A DNA stretch of 64,000 nucleotides from Hyphomicrobiales bacterium (GCA_026400535.1 JAPLOU010000040.1:1-64000), one strand, 5' to 3'; shown: positions 26,234-36,545, counted from the stretch's first letter. Made by a program: numbers and translations. Notes: generated by a model not told the origin, from the letters alone.

Positions 26234-29200
26234 ATGGCGGACAAGATGGCAGGCCTTGCCGGCCCTGAGCCCGCGACAGGCACCGTGTCGCTCGATGACA
26301 AGTACGACCTTGGCAAATCACGCGTTTTCCTGACCGGAACGCAGGCCATCACCCGTTTTCTGCTGACCCAGAAGCGGCGCGACGAACAGGCGGGGCTCAA
26401 CACCGCAGGCTTCGTGACCGGCTATCGCGGCTCACCGCTGGGCGGCCTCGACACCCAGTTGCTGCGTGCCGGCAAGGTGCTCAAGGCCCATACCATCATC
26501 TTCCAGCCGGGTCTCAACGAGGATCTGGCCGCCACCGCCGTCTGGGGCACGCAGCAGGCCGAGATCCGCGGCGAGGGCAAGTATGACGGGGTCTTCGCGC
26601 TCTGGTACGGCAAGGGCCCGGGCGTTGACCGTTCCGGCGACGTGTTTCGCCACGCCAACATGGCCGGCACCTCGAAGCATGGCGGCGTCATTGCCCTGAT
26701 GGGCGATGACCACACCGCCGAAAGCTCGACCAATGCCCACCAGACCGAGTTCGTCTTCGTCGACCGGATGATGCCGGTGCTGAACCCGGCAGGCGTGCAG
26801 GAAATCCTCGATTATGGCCTGCATGCCATCGCGCTGTCGCGCTTCGCATCGGTCTGGGTGGGCCTCAAATGCGTCAAGGACAATGTCGAATCGACGGCAT
26901 CCGTCGATGGCTCGCCGGACCGGGTGAAGATTGTCATCCCGGAATTCGAGATGCCGCCGGGTGGGCTGTCGATTCGCTCGCCGGATGACTTCCTTGACCA
27001 GGAAAAGCGGCTGCACACCCACAAGCGCGCCGCGATCCTCGCCTATCTCAAGGCCAACAGCCTCAACCAGACGATCACCTCGGGCGGCAAGGCGCCGAAG
27101 ATCGGCATCGTCACGGTCGGGAAATCCTATCTCGACGTGCGCCAGGCCATGGACGACCTTGGTATCGACGAGGTCAAGGCCAACACGCTCGGCCTGCGCC
27201 TGCTCAAGATCGGCTGCCCCTGGCCGATCGGACGCGACGTGCTGGAGCATTTCGCCGCCGGCCTCGATCTGATCATGGTGGTCGAGGAGAAGCGCTCACT
27301 GATCGAGGTCCAGGTGCGCGAGGAGCTCTATGGCTCGACACACCAGCCCGTCGTGATCGGCAAGCGCGACGAGAAGGGCGAGTGGCTCTTTCCGGTCCAT
27401 GGCGCACTCGATCCGAACGACATCGCCATCGCGCTCGGTTCGCGCCTGCTCGGCTACCATCGCGACAATGATCTCGCCGCGCGCCTCGACGGCATCAGGG
27501 CCGTGCAGGGCAAGATCGCCGACGTGCAGGAGCATGCCAGACGCACGCCCTATTTCTGCTCGGGCTGCCCGCACAATTCATCCACGGTCGTGCCGGAGGG
27601 CATGCGCGCCTATGCCGGCATCGGCTGCCATTACATGGTGCAATGGATGGACCGCAACACCGATGGCTTCACCCAGATGGGCGGTGAAGGCGCGAACTGG
27701 ATCGGCGAGGCCGCATTCTCGACCCGTGGCCATGTCTTCCAGAATCTGGGCGACGGCACCTATACGCACTCCGGATCGCTGGCGATCCGCTGGGCCGTCG
27801 CTTCGGGCGTGAACGTTACCTACAAGCTGCTCTACAATGACGCGGTCGCCATGACCGGCGGACAGGCGGCCGAGGGCGGGTTGAAGCCCTGGCAGATGGC
27901 GCAGCAGGTGGCCGCCGAGGGGGTCACGCGCATCGCTGTCGTGTCGGACGAGCCGGACAAGTACCCGTCGGGCATCCAGTGGCCGGCGGGCACCACATTC
28001 AACCACCGCGATGACCTTCAGGCGGTGCAGCGCGAACTGGCCACCGTGCCGGGCGTGTCGCTGCTGCTCTATGACCAGACCTGCGCCACCGAGAAGCGCC
28101 GCCGCCGCAAGCGCGGCGACTATCCCGATCCCGACAAGCGCGTGATCATCAACGAACTGGTCTGCGAAGGCTGCGGCGATTGCGGCGTCAAGTCGAACTG
28201 TGTCTCGGTACAGCCGCTGGAGACCGAGTTTGGCAGGAAGCGCCAGATCGACCAGTCGAACTGCAACAAGGATTTCTCCTGCGTGGGCGGCTTTTGCCCG
28301 TCCTTCGTGACGGTGGAAGGCGCGCAGCCGAAGAAGGCTGATCTGCCCAAGGGCAATGCCGGCGCTCTTGGCGACGACCCGCTGCCGGAACCCGCCGTGC
28401 CAGCGCTGACCCGGACCTTCGCCATCATCGTCACCGGCGTCGGTGGCACCGGCGTCGTCACCATCGGCGCCATCCTCGGCATGGCGGCGCATCTGGAGGG
28501 CAAGGGCTGCGGCATGATCGACATGGCCGGCCTCGCGCAGAAGGGCGGCGCGGTCTTCTCTCATGTGCGGCTTGCGCCGACGCCGGCCGATATCCATGCC
28601 ATCCGCGTGGCGGCGGGGCAGGCGGACCTCGTGCTCGGCTGCGACCTGATCGTAACCGGTTCGAAGAAGGTTCTGGCCGCCGTCCGCAAGGACGACACGA
28701 CCGTGTTGTGCAATACGGCAGAGTTCCTGCCCGGCGATTTCACCCGCAACGCGGACTTCTCGCTGCCGAGCGAGCGCATCAAGCGAGCGGTGCTATCGGC
28801 CGCCGGACGTGAGCACGCGCATTTCATCGACGCCACCGGCGCGGCCATGGGGCTTCTCGGCAACGCCATCGCCGCCAACATGTTCATCATGGGCTATGCG
28901 TGGCAGCTTGGCCGCCTGCCGCTGTCGCGCGCCGCGCTGGAGCGCGCGATCGACCTCAACGGCGAAGCGGTCGCGATGAACCTGCAGGCCTTTGCGCTTG
29001 GACGCCGCGCCGCGCACGATCCGTCTGCCCTAACCGCGTTCCTCGCTCAGGCGAAGGCCCCGACGGCCGCACGGCATATCTCGCAGTCGCTTGATGAGAT
29101 CATCGCGCGCCGGGTGGATTACCTGAGCGGCTATCAGGACGCCGCCTATGGCGCACGCTATCGCGCGCTGGTGGAGAAGGTCCGCTCTGCCGAGGGTCTG

Positions 29201-29758
29201 GCCAGCCCAGGCTCGACCGCCCTTGCAAAAGCCGTCGCGCGCTACGGCTTCAAGCTGATGGCTTACAAGGACGAGTACGAGGTGGCCCGGCTCTACACCG
29301 ACGGCGCCTTCCTCAGGCAGGTTGAGGCCACGTTTGAGGGCGAGGCGATGCGCTTGCGCTTCCATCTGGCCCCGCCGCTGCTGTCGAAGCCCGACCCTGT
29401 CACCGGCGAGCCGCGCAAGATGACCTTCGGGCCGTGGATGATGAGCGCGTTCAGGGTGCTCGCCAGGCTCAAGGGCCTGCGCGGCACCGCCTTCGACATC
29501 TTCGGCTACAGCCAGGAGCGCAAGACCGAGCGGCGGCTGATTGCCGACTACAATGCGCTCATTGAGGAACTGCTGGCCAGGCTGACCGCAGACAATCTGG
29601 CGCTGGCGGTCGCGCTGGCCTCGATCCCGGAGAAGATCCGCGGCTTCGGCCATGTCAAGGAACGGCACCTGACGCAGGCCAGGGCGGAACAAGCCGCCCT
29701 GCTGGCGCGCTTCAGGGCTGGCGAAAGCGCGATGCCGGTGGCCGAGGCGGCGGAATGA
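26234..29758 (+). CDS. Indolepyruvate ferredoxin oxidoreductase, single-chain (IorA-IorB fusion, DUF6537)
   Basis: Large thiamine-pyrophosphate/Fe-S enzyme of 1174 residues that oxidatively decarboxylates aryl pyruvates (or branched 2-oxo acids) to acyl-CoA with ferredoxin. The N-terminal half carries VTGYRGSPLGGLDTQLL and the TPP-binding MGGEGANWIGEAAFSTRGHV. Cysteines for Fe-S clusters are in CSGCPHNSS and CEGCGDCGVKSNC to CNKDFSCVGGFCPS. The gamma domain begins VTGVGGTGVVTIGAILGMAA. The ATG at 26234 has GGGAGG seven bases upstream; GTG 26165 would add 23 residues. It stands ahead of acyl-CoA ligase and Liv transporter genes, which suggests aromatic or branched amino-acid breakdown. Confidence 0.93.
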   Translation: MADKMAGLAGPEPATGTVSLDDKYDLGKSRVFLTGTQAITRFLLTQKRRDEQAGLNTAGFVTGYRGSPLGGLDTQLLRAGKVLKAHTIIFQPGLNEDLAATAVWGTQQAEIRGEGKYDGVFALWYGKGPGVDRSGDVFRHANMAGTSKHGGVIALMGDDHTAESSTNAHQTEFVFVDRMMPVLNPAGVQEILDYGLHAIALSRFASVWVGLKCVKDNVESTASVDGSPDRVKIVIPEFEMPPGGLSIRSPDDFLDQEKRLHTHKRAAILAYLKANSLNQTITSGGKAPKIGIVTVGKSYLDVRQAMDDLGIDEVKANTLGLRLLKIGCPWPIGRDVLEHFAAGLDLIMVVEEKRSLIEVQVREELYGSTHQPVVIGKRDEKGEWLFPVHGALDPNDIAIALGSRLLGYHRDNDLAARLDGIRAVQGKIADVQEHARRTPYFCSGCPHNSSTVVPEGMRAYAGIGCHYMVQWMDRNTDGFTQMGGEGANWIGEAAFSTRGHVFQNLGDGTYTHSGSLAIRWAVASGVNVTYKLLYNDAVAMTGGQAAEGGLKPWQMAQQVAAEGVTRIAVVSDEPDKYPSGIQWPAGTTFNHRDDLQAVQRELATVPGVSLLLYDQTCATEKRRRRKRGDYPDPDKRVIINELVCEGCGDCGVKSNCVSVQPLETEFGRKRQIDQSNCNKDFSCVGGFCPSFVTVEGAQPKKADLPKGNAGALGDDPLPEPAVPALTRTFAIIVTGVGGTGVVTIGAILGMAAHLEGKGCGMIDMAGLAQKGGAVFSHVRLAPTPADIHAIRVAAGQADLVLGCDLIVTGSKKVLAAVRKDDTTVLCNTAEFLPGDFTRNADFSLPSERIKRAVLSAAGREHAHFIDATGAAMGLLGNAIAANMFIMGYAWQLGRLPLSRAALERAIDLNGEAVAMNLQAFALGRRAAHDPSALTAFLAQAKAPTAARHISQSLDEIIARRVDYLSGYQDAAYGARYRALVEKVRSAEGLASPGSTALAKAVARYGFKLMAYKDEYEVARLYTDGAFLRQVEATFEGEAMRLRFHLAPPLLSKPDPVTGEPRKMTFGPWMMSAFRVLARLKGLRGTAFDIFGYSQERKTERRLIADYNALIEELLARLTADNLALAVALASIPEKIRGFGHVKERHLTQARAEQAALLARFRAGESAMPVAEAAE

Positions 29759-30127
29759 AGCATCTGAACCGCGGCCGCAACCAGCGTTGCAGTGTCTGCC
29801 GTCTTGTTGTCCATGATCGGTATCCTTCGACAGGCTCAAGGATCAGGATCGTGACGGTATCGGACGTGGAAACCCCGTCCACGGCACGGACAACCGCCAC
29901 GAACGTGCGACATTCAACCCCTCATTTGCACGCGCCATGATGCGCGTCGGCAGGCGCATGCGGGGCTTTGCACACAAAGTCTAGGCTTGCTCCCCACGCG
30001 CTTGTCAGTATGTTTCCCGATGTCGGGGCTTGACCTTCGGCCAAATGGTTTCACATGAGACCGAGAAGAACGCCTCAGGCGACAAGCCGGCAGCAAGGCC
30101 GGCAGGAAACATCAGGGAGGTCGGACG
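29759..30127. other. Intergenic region upstream of the acyl-CoA synthetase operon
   Basis: About 370 bases with no supported gene. A REP-like sequence lies at 29822-29843. The end of the region carries the AGGGAGG ribosome site for the TTG start at 30128. A promoter for the ligase-liv operon is expected here, but I cannot place its boxes with confidence. Confidence 0.4.
29822..29843. repeat. REP-like small inverted repeat
   Basis: ATCCTTCGACAGGCTCAAGG and the next two bases form a six-pair stem (ATCCTT/AAGGAT). The core CTTCGACAGGCTCA resembles a short intergenic repeat common in proteobacterial genomes. Only one copy is clear in this window. Confidence 0.4.
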
Positions 30128-32101
30128 TTGGCCCAGGCTGCGACCGCGACATTGGATACCTTTCCCAAACTCCTGCGGCGCAACGCCGCGGTGCGGGGTG
30201 GCGGGACCGCGTTCCGCCACAAGGATCTCGGCATCTGGCAATCCTGGACCTGGGCGGAGGTCTACGAGACTGTTCGCGCCTATGCCGTCGGACTTCAGAC
30301 GCTTGGCCTGAAGCGCGGCGACAAGATCGCCATCGTCGGCGCCAACCGCCCCAGGCTCTACTGGTCGATGATGGCGGCGCAGATGATCGGGGCCGTGCCG
30401 GTGCCGGTTTATTCGGACGCGATCGCCGACGAGCTTGCCTATGTGCTCGACCATGCCGAGGTCAGCTTCGCCGCCGTGCAGGATCAGGAGCAGGTCGACA
30501 AACTGCTCTCCGTTGCCGAGCGCGTGCCGCGTCTGAAGACCCTGCTCTATGACTGGGGCCGCGGGCTCCGGGACTATGACCACACCCATCTGCACCCGAT
30601 CGCGACGGCGATTGAGCAGGGCCGCCTGCGCCTGTCGGAGGGCAGCGATGTCGGCAAGGCGCTTGATGCCGAGATCGAGGCCGGACATGGCGATGACCTC
30701 TCGATCATCCTCTACACCTCCGGCACCACGGGCCGTTCCAAGGGCGTCATGCTGTCGGGCGGGCGCTCGATCGCGGCGGCGACGGACACGGTCAGGTTCG
30801 ACAATCTCAGCGATGCTGACGAAGTGCTCGCCTACCTGCCGCTGGCCTGGGTGGGAGATCACTATCTCAACTTCGCGCAGGGGCTGGTCGCCGGCTTCTG
30901 CACAGCCTGCCCTGAAAGCGCCGACACCGCCCAGGCGGACCTCAAGGAAATCGGGCCGACCTTCTATTTCGCCCCGCCACGCGTGTTCGAGAACCTGCTC
31001 ACCCGCGTGATGATCCGCATGGAGGATGCAAGCGGGCTCAAGAAGAAGATGTTCCACCACTACATCGCCGTGGCGAAACAATGGGGCGAGAAAATCCTCA
31101 ACGGGCAGGAGGTGCCACTGGGCGCGCGCCTGTCCTATGGGCTCGGCAATCTTCTGGTCTATGCGCCGCTGAAGAACGCGCTGGGCTTTTCCAAGGTGCG
31201 CACCGCCTACACGGCCGGCGAAGCCATCGGTCCTGAACTGTTCTCGTTCTACCGCTCGCTCGGCATGAACCTGAAGCAGCTTTATGGGCAGACCGAGGCG
31301 TTTCTCTACGTCACCGCACAGCCGGACGGCCAGATCAGGGCCGACACGGTGGGACCACCCTCGCCCAATGTCGATATCCGCATCGAGCAGGGCACCGGCG
31401 AGGTGCTCTACAAGTCCCCCGGCCAGTTCATCGGCTATTACAAGGACGATGAGAAGACCGCCGAGACGATGACGCCGGATGGCTTTGTGCGCACCGGTGA
31501 CGCCGGCTTCTTCGAGGTCGGCACCGGCCACCTCAAGATCATCGACCGGGCCAAGGATGTCTCGAAGCTCAAGTCCGGCGACCTGTTTGCACCGAAGTAC
31601 ATCGAGAACCGGCTGAAATTCTATCCCAACATCAAGGAAGTGGTGGCGTTCGGCCAGGGCGAGGATTTCGTCTCGGTGTTCATCAACATCGATCTCACCG
31701 CCGTCGGCAACTGGGCCGAGCGCAACAACGTGATCTACGGCTCGTATCAGGAACTCGCCGGCCACCCTGATGTCTACAGCATCATCGCCGGTCATGTGGA
31801 CGAGGTGAATGCGCTGCTCGCCGCCGAGCCGATGATGGCGGCGGCACAGGTCAGGCGCTTCCTGATCCTGCACAAGGAACTCGACGCCGATGACGGCGAA
31901 CTGACCCGCACCCAGAAGGTCAGGCGCGGCTTTGTCGGCGAACGCTATGCGCCGCTGGTCAAGGCGCTCTATGACGGCTCCACCGAGGCCGACATCTCGA
32001 CGGAGGTGACCTTCGAGGATGGCCGCAAGGGCGTGATCTCGGCCCGCGTCAAGGTCAGCGATGCCAGACAATACCCGGCCACCACCGGAAAGGCCGCATG
32101 A
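30128..32101 (+). CDS. AMP-dependent acyl-CoA synthetase (long-chain/aryl acid ligase type)
   Basis: Adenylate-forming ligase of 657 residues. The P-loop motif is IILYTSGTTGRSKGVMLSGG. The A5-type motif is LYGQTEAFLYVTAQPDG, and TPDGFVRTGDAGFFEVGTGH with IIDRAKDVSKLKSGD forms the hinge and C-terminal domain. It would activate a carboxylic acid to its CoA thioester in the cytoplasm. The start is a TTG at 30128 with AGGGAGG upstream. It overlaps livG by ATGA, so it is translated with a branched-chain-type importer. Such pairing is typical of loci for aromatic or branched acids brought in by Liv transporters. The true acid is unknown. Confidence 0.9.
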   Translation: MAQAATATLDTFPKLLRRNAAVRGGGTAFRHKDLGIWQSWTWAEVYETVRAYAVGLQTLGLKRGDKIAIVGANRPRLYWSMMAAQMIGAVPVPVYSDAIADELAYVLDHAEVSFAAVQDQEQVDKLLSVAERVPRLKTLLYDWGRGLRDYDHTHLHPIATAIEQGRLRLSEGSDVGKALDAEIEAGHGDDLSIILYTSGTTGRSKGVMLSGGRSIAAATDTVRFDNLSDADEVLAYLPLAWVGDHYLNFAQGLVAGFCTACPESADTAQADLKEIGPTFYFAPPRVFENLLTRVMIRMEDASGLKKKMFHHYIAVAKQWGEKILNGQEVPLGARLSYGLGNLLVYAPLKNALGFSKVRTAYTAGEAIGPELFSFYRSLGMNLKQLYGQTEAFLYVTAQPDGQIRADTVGPPSPNVDIRIEQGTGEVLYKSPGQFIGYYKDDEKTAETMTPDGFVRTGDAGFFEVGTGHLKIIDRAKDVSKLKSGDLFAPKYIENRLKFYPNIKEVVAFGQGEDFVSVFINIDLTAVGNWAERNNVIYGSYQELAGHPDVYSIIAGHVDEVNALLAAEPMMAAAQVRRFLILHKELDADDGELTRTQKVRRGFVGERYAPLVKALYDGSTEADISTEVTFEDGRKGVISARVKVSDARQYPATTGKAA

Positions 32102-32913
32102 TGCTGCATGTCTCCCCCACCGCCGCAACCACCGGCATCGCCAAGGGCGAGGTCCTGCTCAACGTCGAAAACGTCTCGCTGCGCTTCGGCGGCGTCAAGG
32201 CCATCTCGGACGTCTCGTTCGACATCGTGAAGGGCGAGGTGCGCGCCATCATCGGGCCGAACGGCGCCGGCAAGACCTCGATGCTGAACTGCATCAACGG
32301 TTTTTATTTCCCGCAGGAAGGCCACATCACCTACAAGGGCGTGCGTCGCCAGAAGGTTCGCCCCCACGAGGCGGCCTCCTCCGGCATCGCACGCACCTTC
32401 CAGAACGTGGCGCTGTTCAAGGGCATGACCACGCTCGACAACATCATGACCGGGCGCACGCTGAAGATGAATGTTGGCCTGTTCTGGCAGCTCCTGCGCC
32501 ACGGCCCGGCCATGCGCGAGGAAATCGAGCACCGCCGCAAGGTCGAGGACATCATCGATTTCCTCGAAATCCAGGCGATCCGCAAGATCCCCGTCGGCAA
32601 GCTGCCCTACGGGCTGCAAAAGCGCGTCGAGCTTGGCCGGGCGCTGGCGATGGAGCCGGAACTGTTGCTGCTCGACGAGCCGATGGCTGGCATGAACCTT
32701 GAGGAGAAGGAGGACATGTGCCGCTTCATCCTCGATGTGAACCAGACCTTCGGCACCACGATTGCGCTGATCGAGCATGACATGGGCGTGGTGATGGACC
32801 TGTCCGACCGCGTCGTCGTGCTCGAATACGGGCGCAAGATCGCGGACGGCACGCCGGATGTGGTCAAGGCTGACCAGAAGGTCATCGACGCCTATCTCGG
32901 CGTTGCGCACTAA
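32098..32913 (+). CDS. livG: Branched-chain-type ABC transporter ATPase LivG
   Basis: ABC ATPase of 271 residues. Walker A is IIGPNGAGKTSMLNCINGFY, and the Liv-specific segment ASSGIARTFQNVALFKGMTT follows. The helical signature is LPYGLQKRVELGRALAMEPE in place of LSGGQ, as in some Liv paralogs, and Walker B is LLLLDEPMAGMN. It overlaps the ligase upstream. With livH, livM, livK and livF it forms a complete HAAT-family importer. Confidence 0.93.
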   Translation: MMLHVSPTAATTGIAKGEVLLNVENVSLRFGGVKAISDVSFDIVKGEVRAIIGPNGAGKTSMLNCINGFYFPQEGHITYKGVRRQKVRPHEAASSGIARTFQNVALFKGMTTLDNIMTGRTLKMNVGLFWQLLRHGPAMREEIEHRRKVEDIIDFLEIQAIRKIPVGKLPYGLQKRVELGRALAMEPELLLLDEPMAGMNLEEKEDMCRFILDVNQTFGTTIALIEHDMGVVMDLSDRVVVLEYGRKIADGTPDVVKADQKVIDAYLGVAH

Positions 32914-32926
32914 GGGGGATCGCAAG

Positions 32927-34048
32927 ATGTCAGCCGTCACATCCTCCGCACTGAGGCCGCTGCTGTCGCCCGCCCTGATGGCGACGCTGAAAGGGCTCGG
33001 AATTCTGGCCGCCATCGCGCTCGCCATCGTGCTCTTGGTGCACAGCGGGGCCATGCCCAAGGGCTCGATCGGCCACAAGGTGCTGGCCGCCCCCTTCATC
33101 GACATGTGGGACCTGCCCGACCTTCTGGTGCAGACCTTGTGGGAGGGCCTTGTCGCGGGCGTGCTCTATGCGCTGATCGCGCTCGGCTTCGTGCTGATCT
33201 TCAAGGCATCGGGCGTGTTCAACTTCGCCCAGGGCATCATGGTGGTGTTCTCGGCGCTGACGCTGGTTGGCTCGTACGAGATCATGACCCAGCGCATGGG
33301 TCTGCCGCCCGGCACGGTCGTGGCCATTCTTGCGCTGATGATCGCGATCGCGACCATGTTCGTGCTGGCCTGGCTGGTCGAGCGCATCGTGCTCAGGCCA
33401 TTGGTCAACCAGAACGAGATCATCATGCTGATGGCGACGGTCGGGCTGACCTATTTCCTGATCGGCTTTGGTGAGTACATCTTCGGCGGCAACCCGAAGG
33501 TGATGATCACGGCGCAGCTTGGCCTTCCCGTCGGCCAGACGCAGTTCAACATCCTCGGGGGCAGGGTCAACATCCAGCATCTTGATGTGGCCGCCGCGGT
33601 GATCGCCTCGATCATGATCGCGGGCCTCGCCTTCTTCTTCCAGTACACCCGCATCGGTCGCGCGCTCCGTGCCGTGGCGGACAGCCACAAGGCGGCGCTC
33701 TCGGTCGGCATTTCGTTGAACCAGATCTGGGTGATCGTCTGGTTCACCGCCGGCGTCGTGGCGCTCGTCACCGGCATCATGTGGGGCGCGCGCTCCGATG
33801 TGTCCTTCGCGCTGGAGATCATCGCGCTCAAGGCCTTGCCGGTCTTGATCCTCGGCGGCTTCACCTCGGTGCCCGGCGCCATCGTCGGCGGCCTGATCAT
33901 CGGCATCGGCGAGAAGATGGGCGAAGGCTACTGGGGCCCGCTGTTCGGCGGCGGCATCGAGACCTGGCTGGCCTATGTGATCGCGCTTGGCTTCCTGCTG
34001 TTCAGGCCGCAAGGGCTGTTCGGCGAGAAGATCATCGAACGAATCTGA
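32927..34048 (+). CDS. livH: Branched-chain-type ABC transporter permease LivH
   Basis: Membrane permease of 373 residues with about eight hydrophobic segments. Typical LivH features are the N-terminal ALIALGFVLIFKASGVFNFA, then QGIMVVFSALTLVG, and VGLTYFLIGFGEYIFGG. The late GIMWGARSDVSFALEIIALK and AIVGGLIIGIGEKMGEGYWG are also typical. The ATG at 32927 has AAGGGGGAT upstream. It carries an N-terminal extension of roughly 65 residues with one extra membrane segment compared with E. coli LivH. Confidence 0.92.
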   Translation: MSAVTSSALRPLLSPALMATLKGLGILAAIALAIVLLVHSGAMPKGSIGHKVLAAPFIDMWDLPDLLVQTLWEGLVAGVLYALIALGFVLIFKASGVFNFAQGIMVVFSALTLVGSYEIMTQRMGLPPGTVVAILALMIAIATMFVLAWLVERIVLRPLVNQNEIIMLMATVGLTYFLIGFGEYIFGGNPKVMITAQLGLPVGQTQFNILGGRVNIQHLDVAAAVIASIMIAGLAFFFQYTRIGRALRAVADSHKAALSVGISLNQIWVIVWFTAGVVALVTGIMWGARSDVSFALEIIALKALPVLILGGFTSVPGAIVGGLIIGIGEKMGEGYWGPLFGGGIETWLAYVIALGFLLFRPQGLFGEKIIERI

Positions 34049-34063
34049 TCGGAGAAACGCACC

Positions 34064-35140
34064 GTGTTCTATCGCGAAACCGGCCAGTTCAAGACCAATT
34101 ACACCGATGACATGGCGATCTTTCCGATCCGTCAGGATCGGATCGGCATCGCCATCATTCTGGCCATCGCACTGATCTTGCCCTTTGTTGTCAGCGAGTT
34201 CGTGCTGAAGACGATCCTGCTGCCCTTCCTCGCACTCTCGGTGGCGGTCATCGGCCTCAACATCCTCACCGGCTACACCGGCCTGATTTCGCTCGGCTCC
34301 GCCGGCTTCATGGGGGTCGGCGCCTATGCCTGCTACAAGCTGACGACCATTTTTCCCGAGGTGAACATCATCATCTGGATTTTCGCCTCGGGCTTCTTCG
34401 CGGCGGCGGTCGGCGTGTTCTTCGGGCTACCCTCCTTGCGCATCAAGGGGCTTTACCTGGCGGTGGCGACGCTTGCCGCGCAATTCTTCCTTCAATGGGC
34501 CTTTGTGCGCATTCCATGGCTGTTCAACTACAACCCGTCCGGCGCGATCGAGGTTCCCCTGCGCACCCTGTTCGGCATGCCGATCACCGGCCCGACGGCC
34601 GAACTGGAAGTGAAATACCTGATTTGCCTCGGCTTCGTCATCGGCATGACCTGGCTTGCCTCCAACCTCGTGCATGGTCGCATCGGCCGCTCGTGGATGG
34701 CGGTGCGCGACATGGACATCGCGGCGGAATTGATGGGCATCAAGCTGCTCAACGCCAAACTGCTGGCCTTCGCCGTCTCGTCCTTCTTCTGCGGCGTCTC
34801 CGGCGCGCTGTTCGTCTTCCTTTATCTGGGCGGGGCTGAAGCCGGCACCGAGTTTGCCATCCGGCTCTCGTTCCTGATCCTGTTCGCCGTCATCATCGGC
34901 GGCACGGGCTCGATGATCGGTTCATTCTTCGGCACGGCCTTCATCGTGGCCTTGCCGACCATCCTCAAGTTTGGCGCACCAGCCATCGGCATCGCCATCA
35001 CAGGCGCCACCGCCGAAAAGATCGTGCTGATGATCATCGGTGCCTTGACCATCTACCTTCTGATCGTGGAGCCTCACGGCCTTGCCCGGCTCTGGCAGAT
35101 CATGAAGCAGAAACTGAGGGTCTGGCCCTTCCCCTACTAG
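34064..35140 (+). CDS. livM: Branched-chain-type ABC transporter permease LivM
   Basis: Second permease, 358 residues, starting at a GTG with GGAGAAA upstream. The LivM motif LNILTGYTGLISLGSAGFMG is followed by VGAYACYKLTT and LPSLRIKGLYLAVATLAAQF. The EAA-like loop is in RSWMAVRDMDIAAELMGIKL. GGTGSMIGSFFGTAFIVALP in the C-terminal half is typical. It lies 15 bases after livH and 79 bases before livK. Confidence 0.92.
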   Translation: MFYRETGQFKTNYTDDMAIFPIRQDRIGIAIILAIALILPFVVSEFVLKTILLPFLALSVAVIGLNILTGYTGLISLGSAGFMGVGAYACYKLTTIFPEVNIIIWIFASGFFAAAVGVFFGLPSLRIKGLYLAVATLAAQFFLQWAFVRIPWLFNYNPSGAIEVPLRTLFGMPITGPTAELEVKYLICLGFVIGMTWLASNLVHGRIGRSWMAVRDMDIAAELMGIKLLNAKLLAFAVSSFFCGVSGALFVFLYLGGAEAGTEFAIRLSFLILFAVIIGGTGSMIGSFFGTAFIVALPTILKFGAPAIGIAITGATAEKIVLMIIGALTIYLLIVEPHGLARLWQIMKQKLRVWPFPY

Positions 35141-35219
35141 GGACCAGCCCACAGCAACGACCATCGCGGAGATCAACTCCGGATGCAACGCGAACACGGT
35201 GAACGGAGGAACGACACCC

Positions 35220-36545
35220 ATGATGTTCAAGAAACTGGCACTCAGTGCGACAGTCGCCGCAAGCGTCCTGACGGCAGGCTTCGCTGCACAGGCGCAGGAC
35301 GCGATCAACTTCGTGCACAACACCTACCGCACGGGAGCCTTCTCGGGCTCCGGCATTCCGGTTGGCGACGGCACGCGCGATTACTTCACCATGCTGAACA
35401 ACCGCGATGGTGGCATCGGTGGCGTCAAGATCAACTTCGAGGAATGCGAAACCGCCTATGACACCCGCCGCTCGGTGGAGTGCTATGAGCAGGGCAAGGC
35501 CAAGAATACCGTGCTGTATGTGCCATGGTCCACGGGAGCGACGCTGGCCGCCATACCGCGTGCGCATATCGACAAGATCCCGATCTTCTCCATGGGCTAT
35601 GGCCTGTCGGCCTCGGCCGTGGGCGATGTGTTCCCATGGGTCTTCAACATGCCGATCACCTACTGGGATGGCGCCAACGCCTTCATCCAGCACGTGGCGC
35701 AGCAGGAAGGCGGCTTCGACAAGCTCAAGGGCAAGACCATCGGCCTGCTCCACCTCGACGCGCCCTTCGGCAAGGAACCGATCCCGATCCTCGAAGCACT
35801 TGCCAAGCAGCACGGCTTCAACCTGAAGCTCTATCCGGTGGCTCCCGCCGAAATGCAGAACCAGTCCTCGGTCTGGCTGACCATCCGCCGTGACCGCACC
35901 GACTGGGTGTACAACCAGGGCTGGGGCGCGATGAACCCCACCGCCGTGCGTGAGGCGGCCCGTGGCGGCTTTCCGGTCAACCGTCTGGTTGGCGTGTGGT
36001 GGGCCGGTGGCGACGACGACGCCCGCCCGGCGGGCGATGCCGGCAAGGGCTACCGCGCGCTCAACTGGCATCAGACCGGTGCGAACTTCCCCGTCATCCA
36101 GGACATCATCAAGCATGTCGTGGACCGTGGCCAGTCACTCTCGGCCAAGGAGAAGGTCGGCGAGAACCTCTACAACCGCGGCGTCTATCAGGCGATCATC
36201 ATCGCCGAGGCGATCAAGAACGCGCAGGCGATCACCGGCAAGAAGGTGATCAACGGCGAAGACATGCGCCGCGGTCTGGAAGCGCTGAACATGACCGAAG
36301 CCAAGTGGGCCGCTGCCGGCGCCCCGGCCTTCGCCTCCCCGTTCCGCGTCACCTGCTCGGATCACAACAGCCAGTCTGCGGTCTATGTGATGGAGTGGGA
36401 CGGCAAGGCCTGGAAGCGCCTGTCGGCTGATATCCAGCCGCAGAAGGAGCAGGTCCGTCCGTTGCTGGAAGAAGCCGCCAAGGCTTTCGCCACGTCGAAT
36501 GCCGGCTGGCCAGCCCGCACGGAAGCCTGCCAGAACAACTCGTGA
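35220..36545 (+). CDS. Branched-chain-type ABC transporter substrate-binding protein LivK
   Basis: Periplasmic type-I binding protein of 441 residues. A Sec signal peptide (MMFKKLALSATVAASVLTAG, cleaved after AAQAQ) precedes a Peripla_BP_6 fold: DYFTMLNNRDGGIGGVKINF, ECYEQGKAKNTVLYVPWSTG and RAHIDKIPIFSMGYGLSASA. ATG 35220 has GGAGG nine bases upstream. This subgroup goes with Liv transporters that also have an acyl-CoA ligase, and its ligands are often aromatic acids rather than leucine. A strong palindrome follows the stop codon. Confidence 0.9.
   Translation: MMFKKLALSATVAASVLTAGFAAQAQDAINFVHNTYRTGAFSGSGIPVGDGTRDYFTMLNNRDGGIGGVKINFEECETAYDTRRSVECYEQGKAKNTVLYVPWSTGATLAAIPRAHIDKIPIFSMGYGLSASAVGDVFPWVFNMPITYWDGANAFIQHVAQQEGGFDKLKGKTIGLLHLDAPFGKEPIPILEALAKQHGFNLKLYPVAPAEMQNQSSVWLTIRRDRTDWVYNQGWGAMNPTAVREAARGGFPVNRLVGVWWAGGDDDARPAGDAGKGYRALNWHQTGANFPVIQDIIKHVVDRGQSLSAKEKVGENLYNRGVYQAIIIAEAIKNAQAITGKKVINGEDMRRGLEALNMTEAKWAAAGAPAFASPFRVTCSDHNSQSAVYVMEWDGKAWKRLSADIQPQKEQVRPLLEEAAKAFATSNAGWPARTEACQNNS

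Noticed and set aside
30005-32128. Open frame of about 707 codons on minus, antisense to the acyl-CoA synthetase
   Set aside because: Same composition artefact; the plus gene has all ligase motifs.
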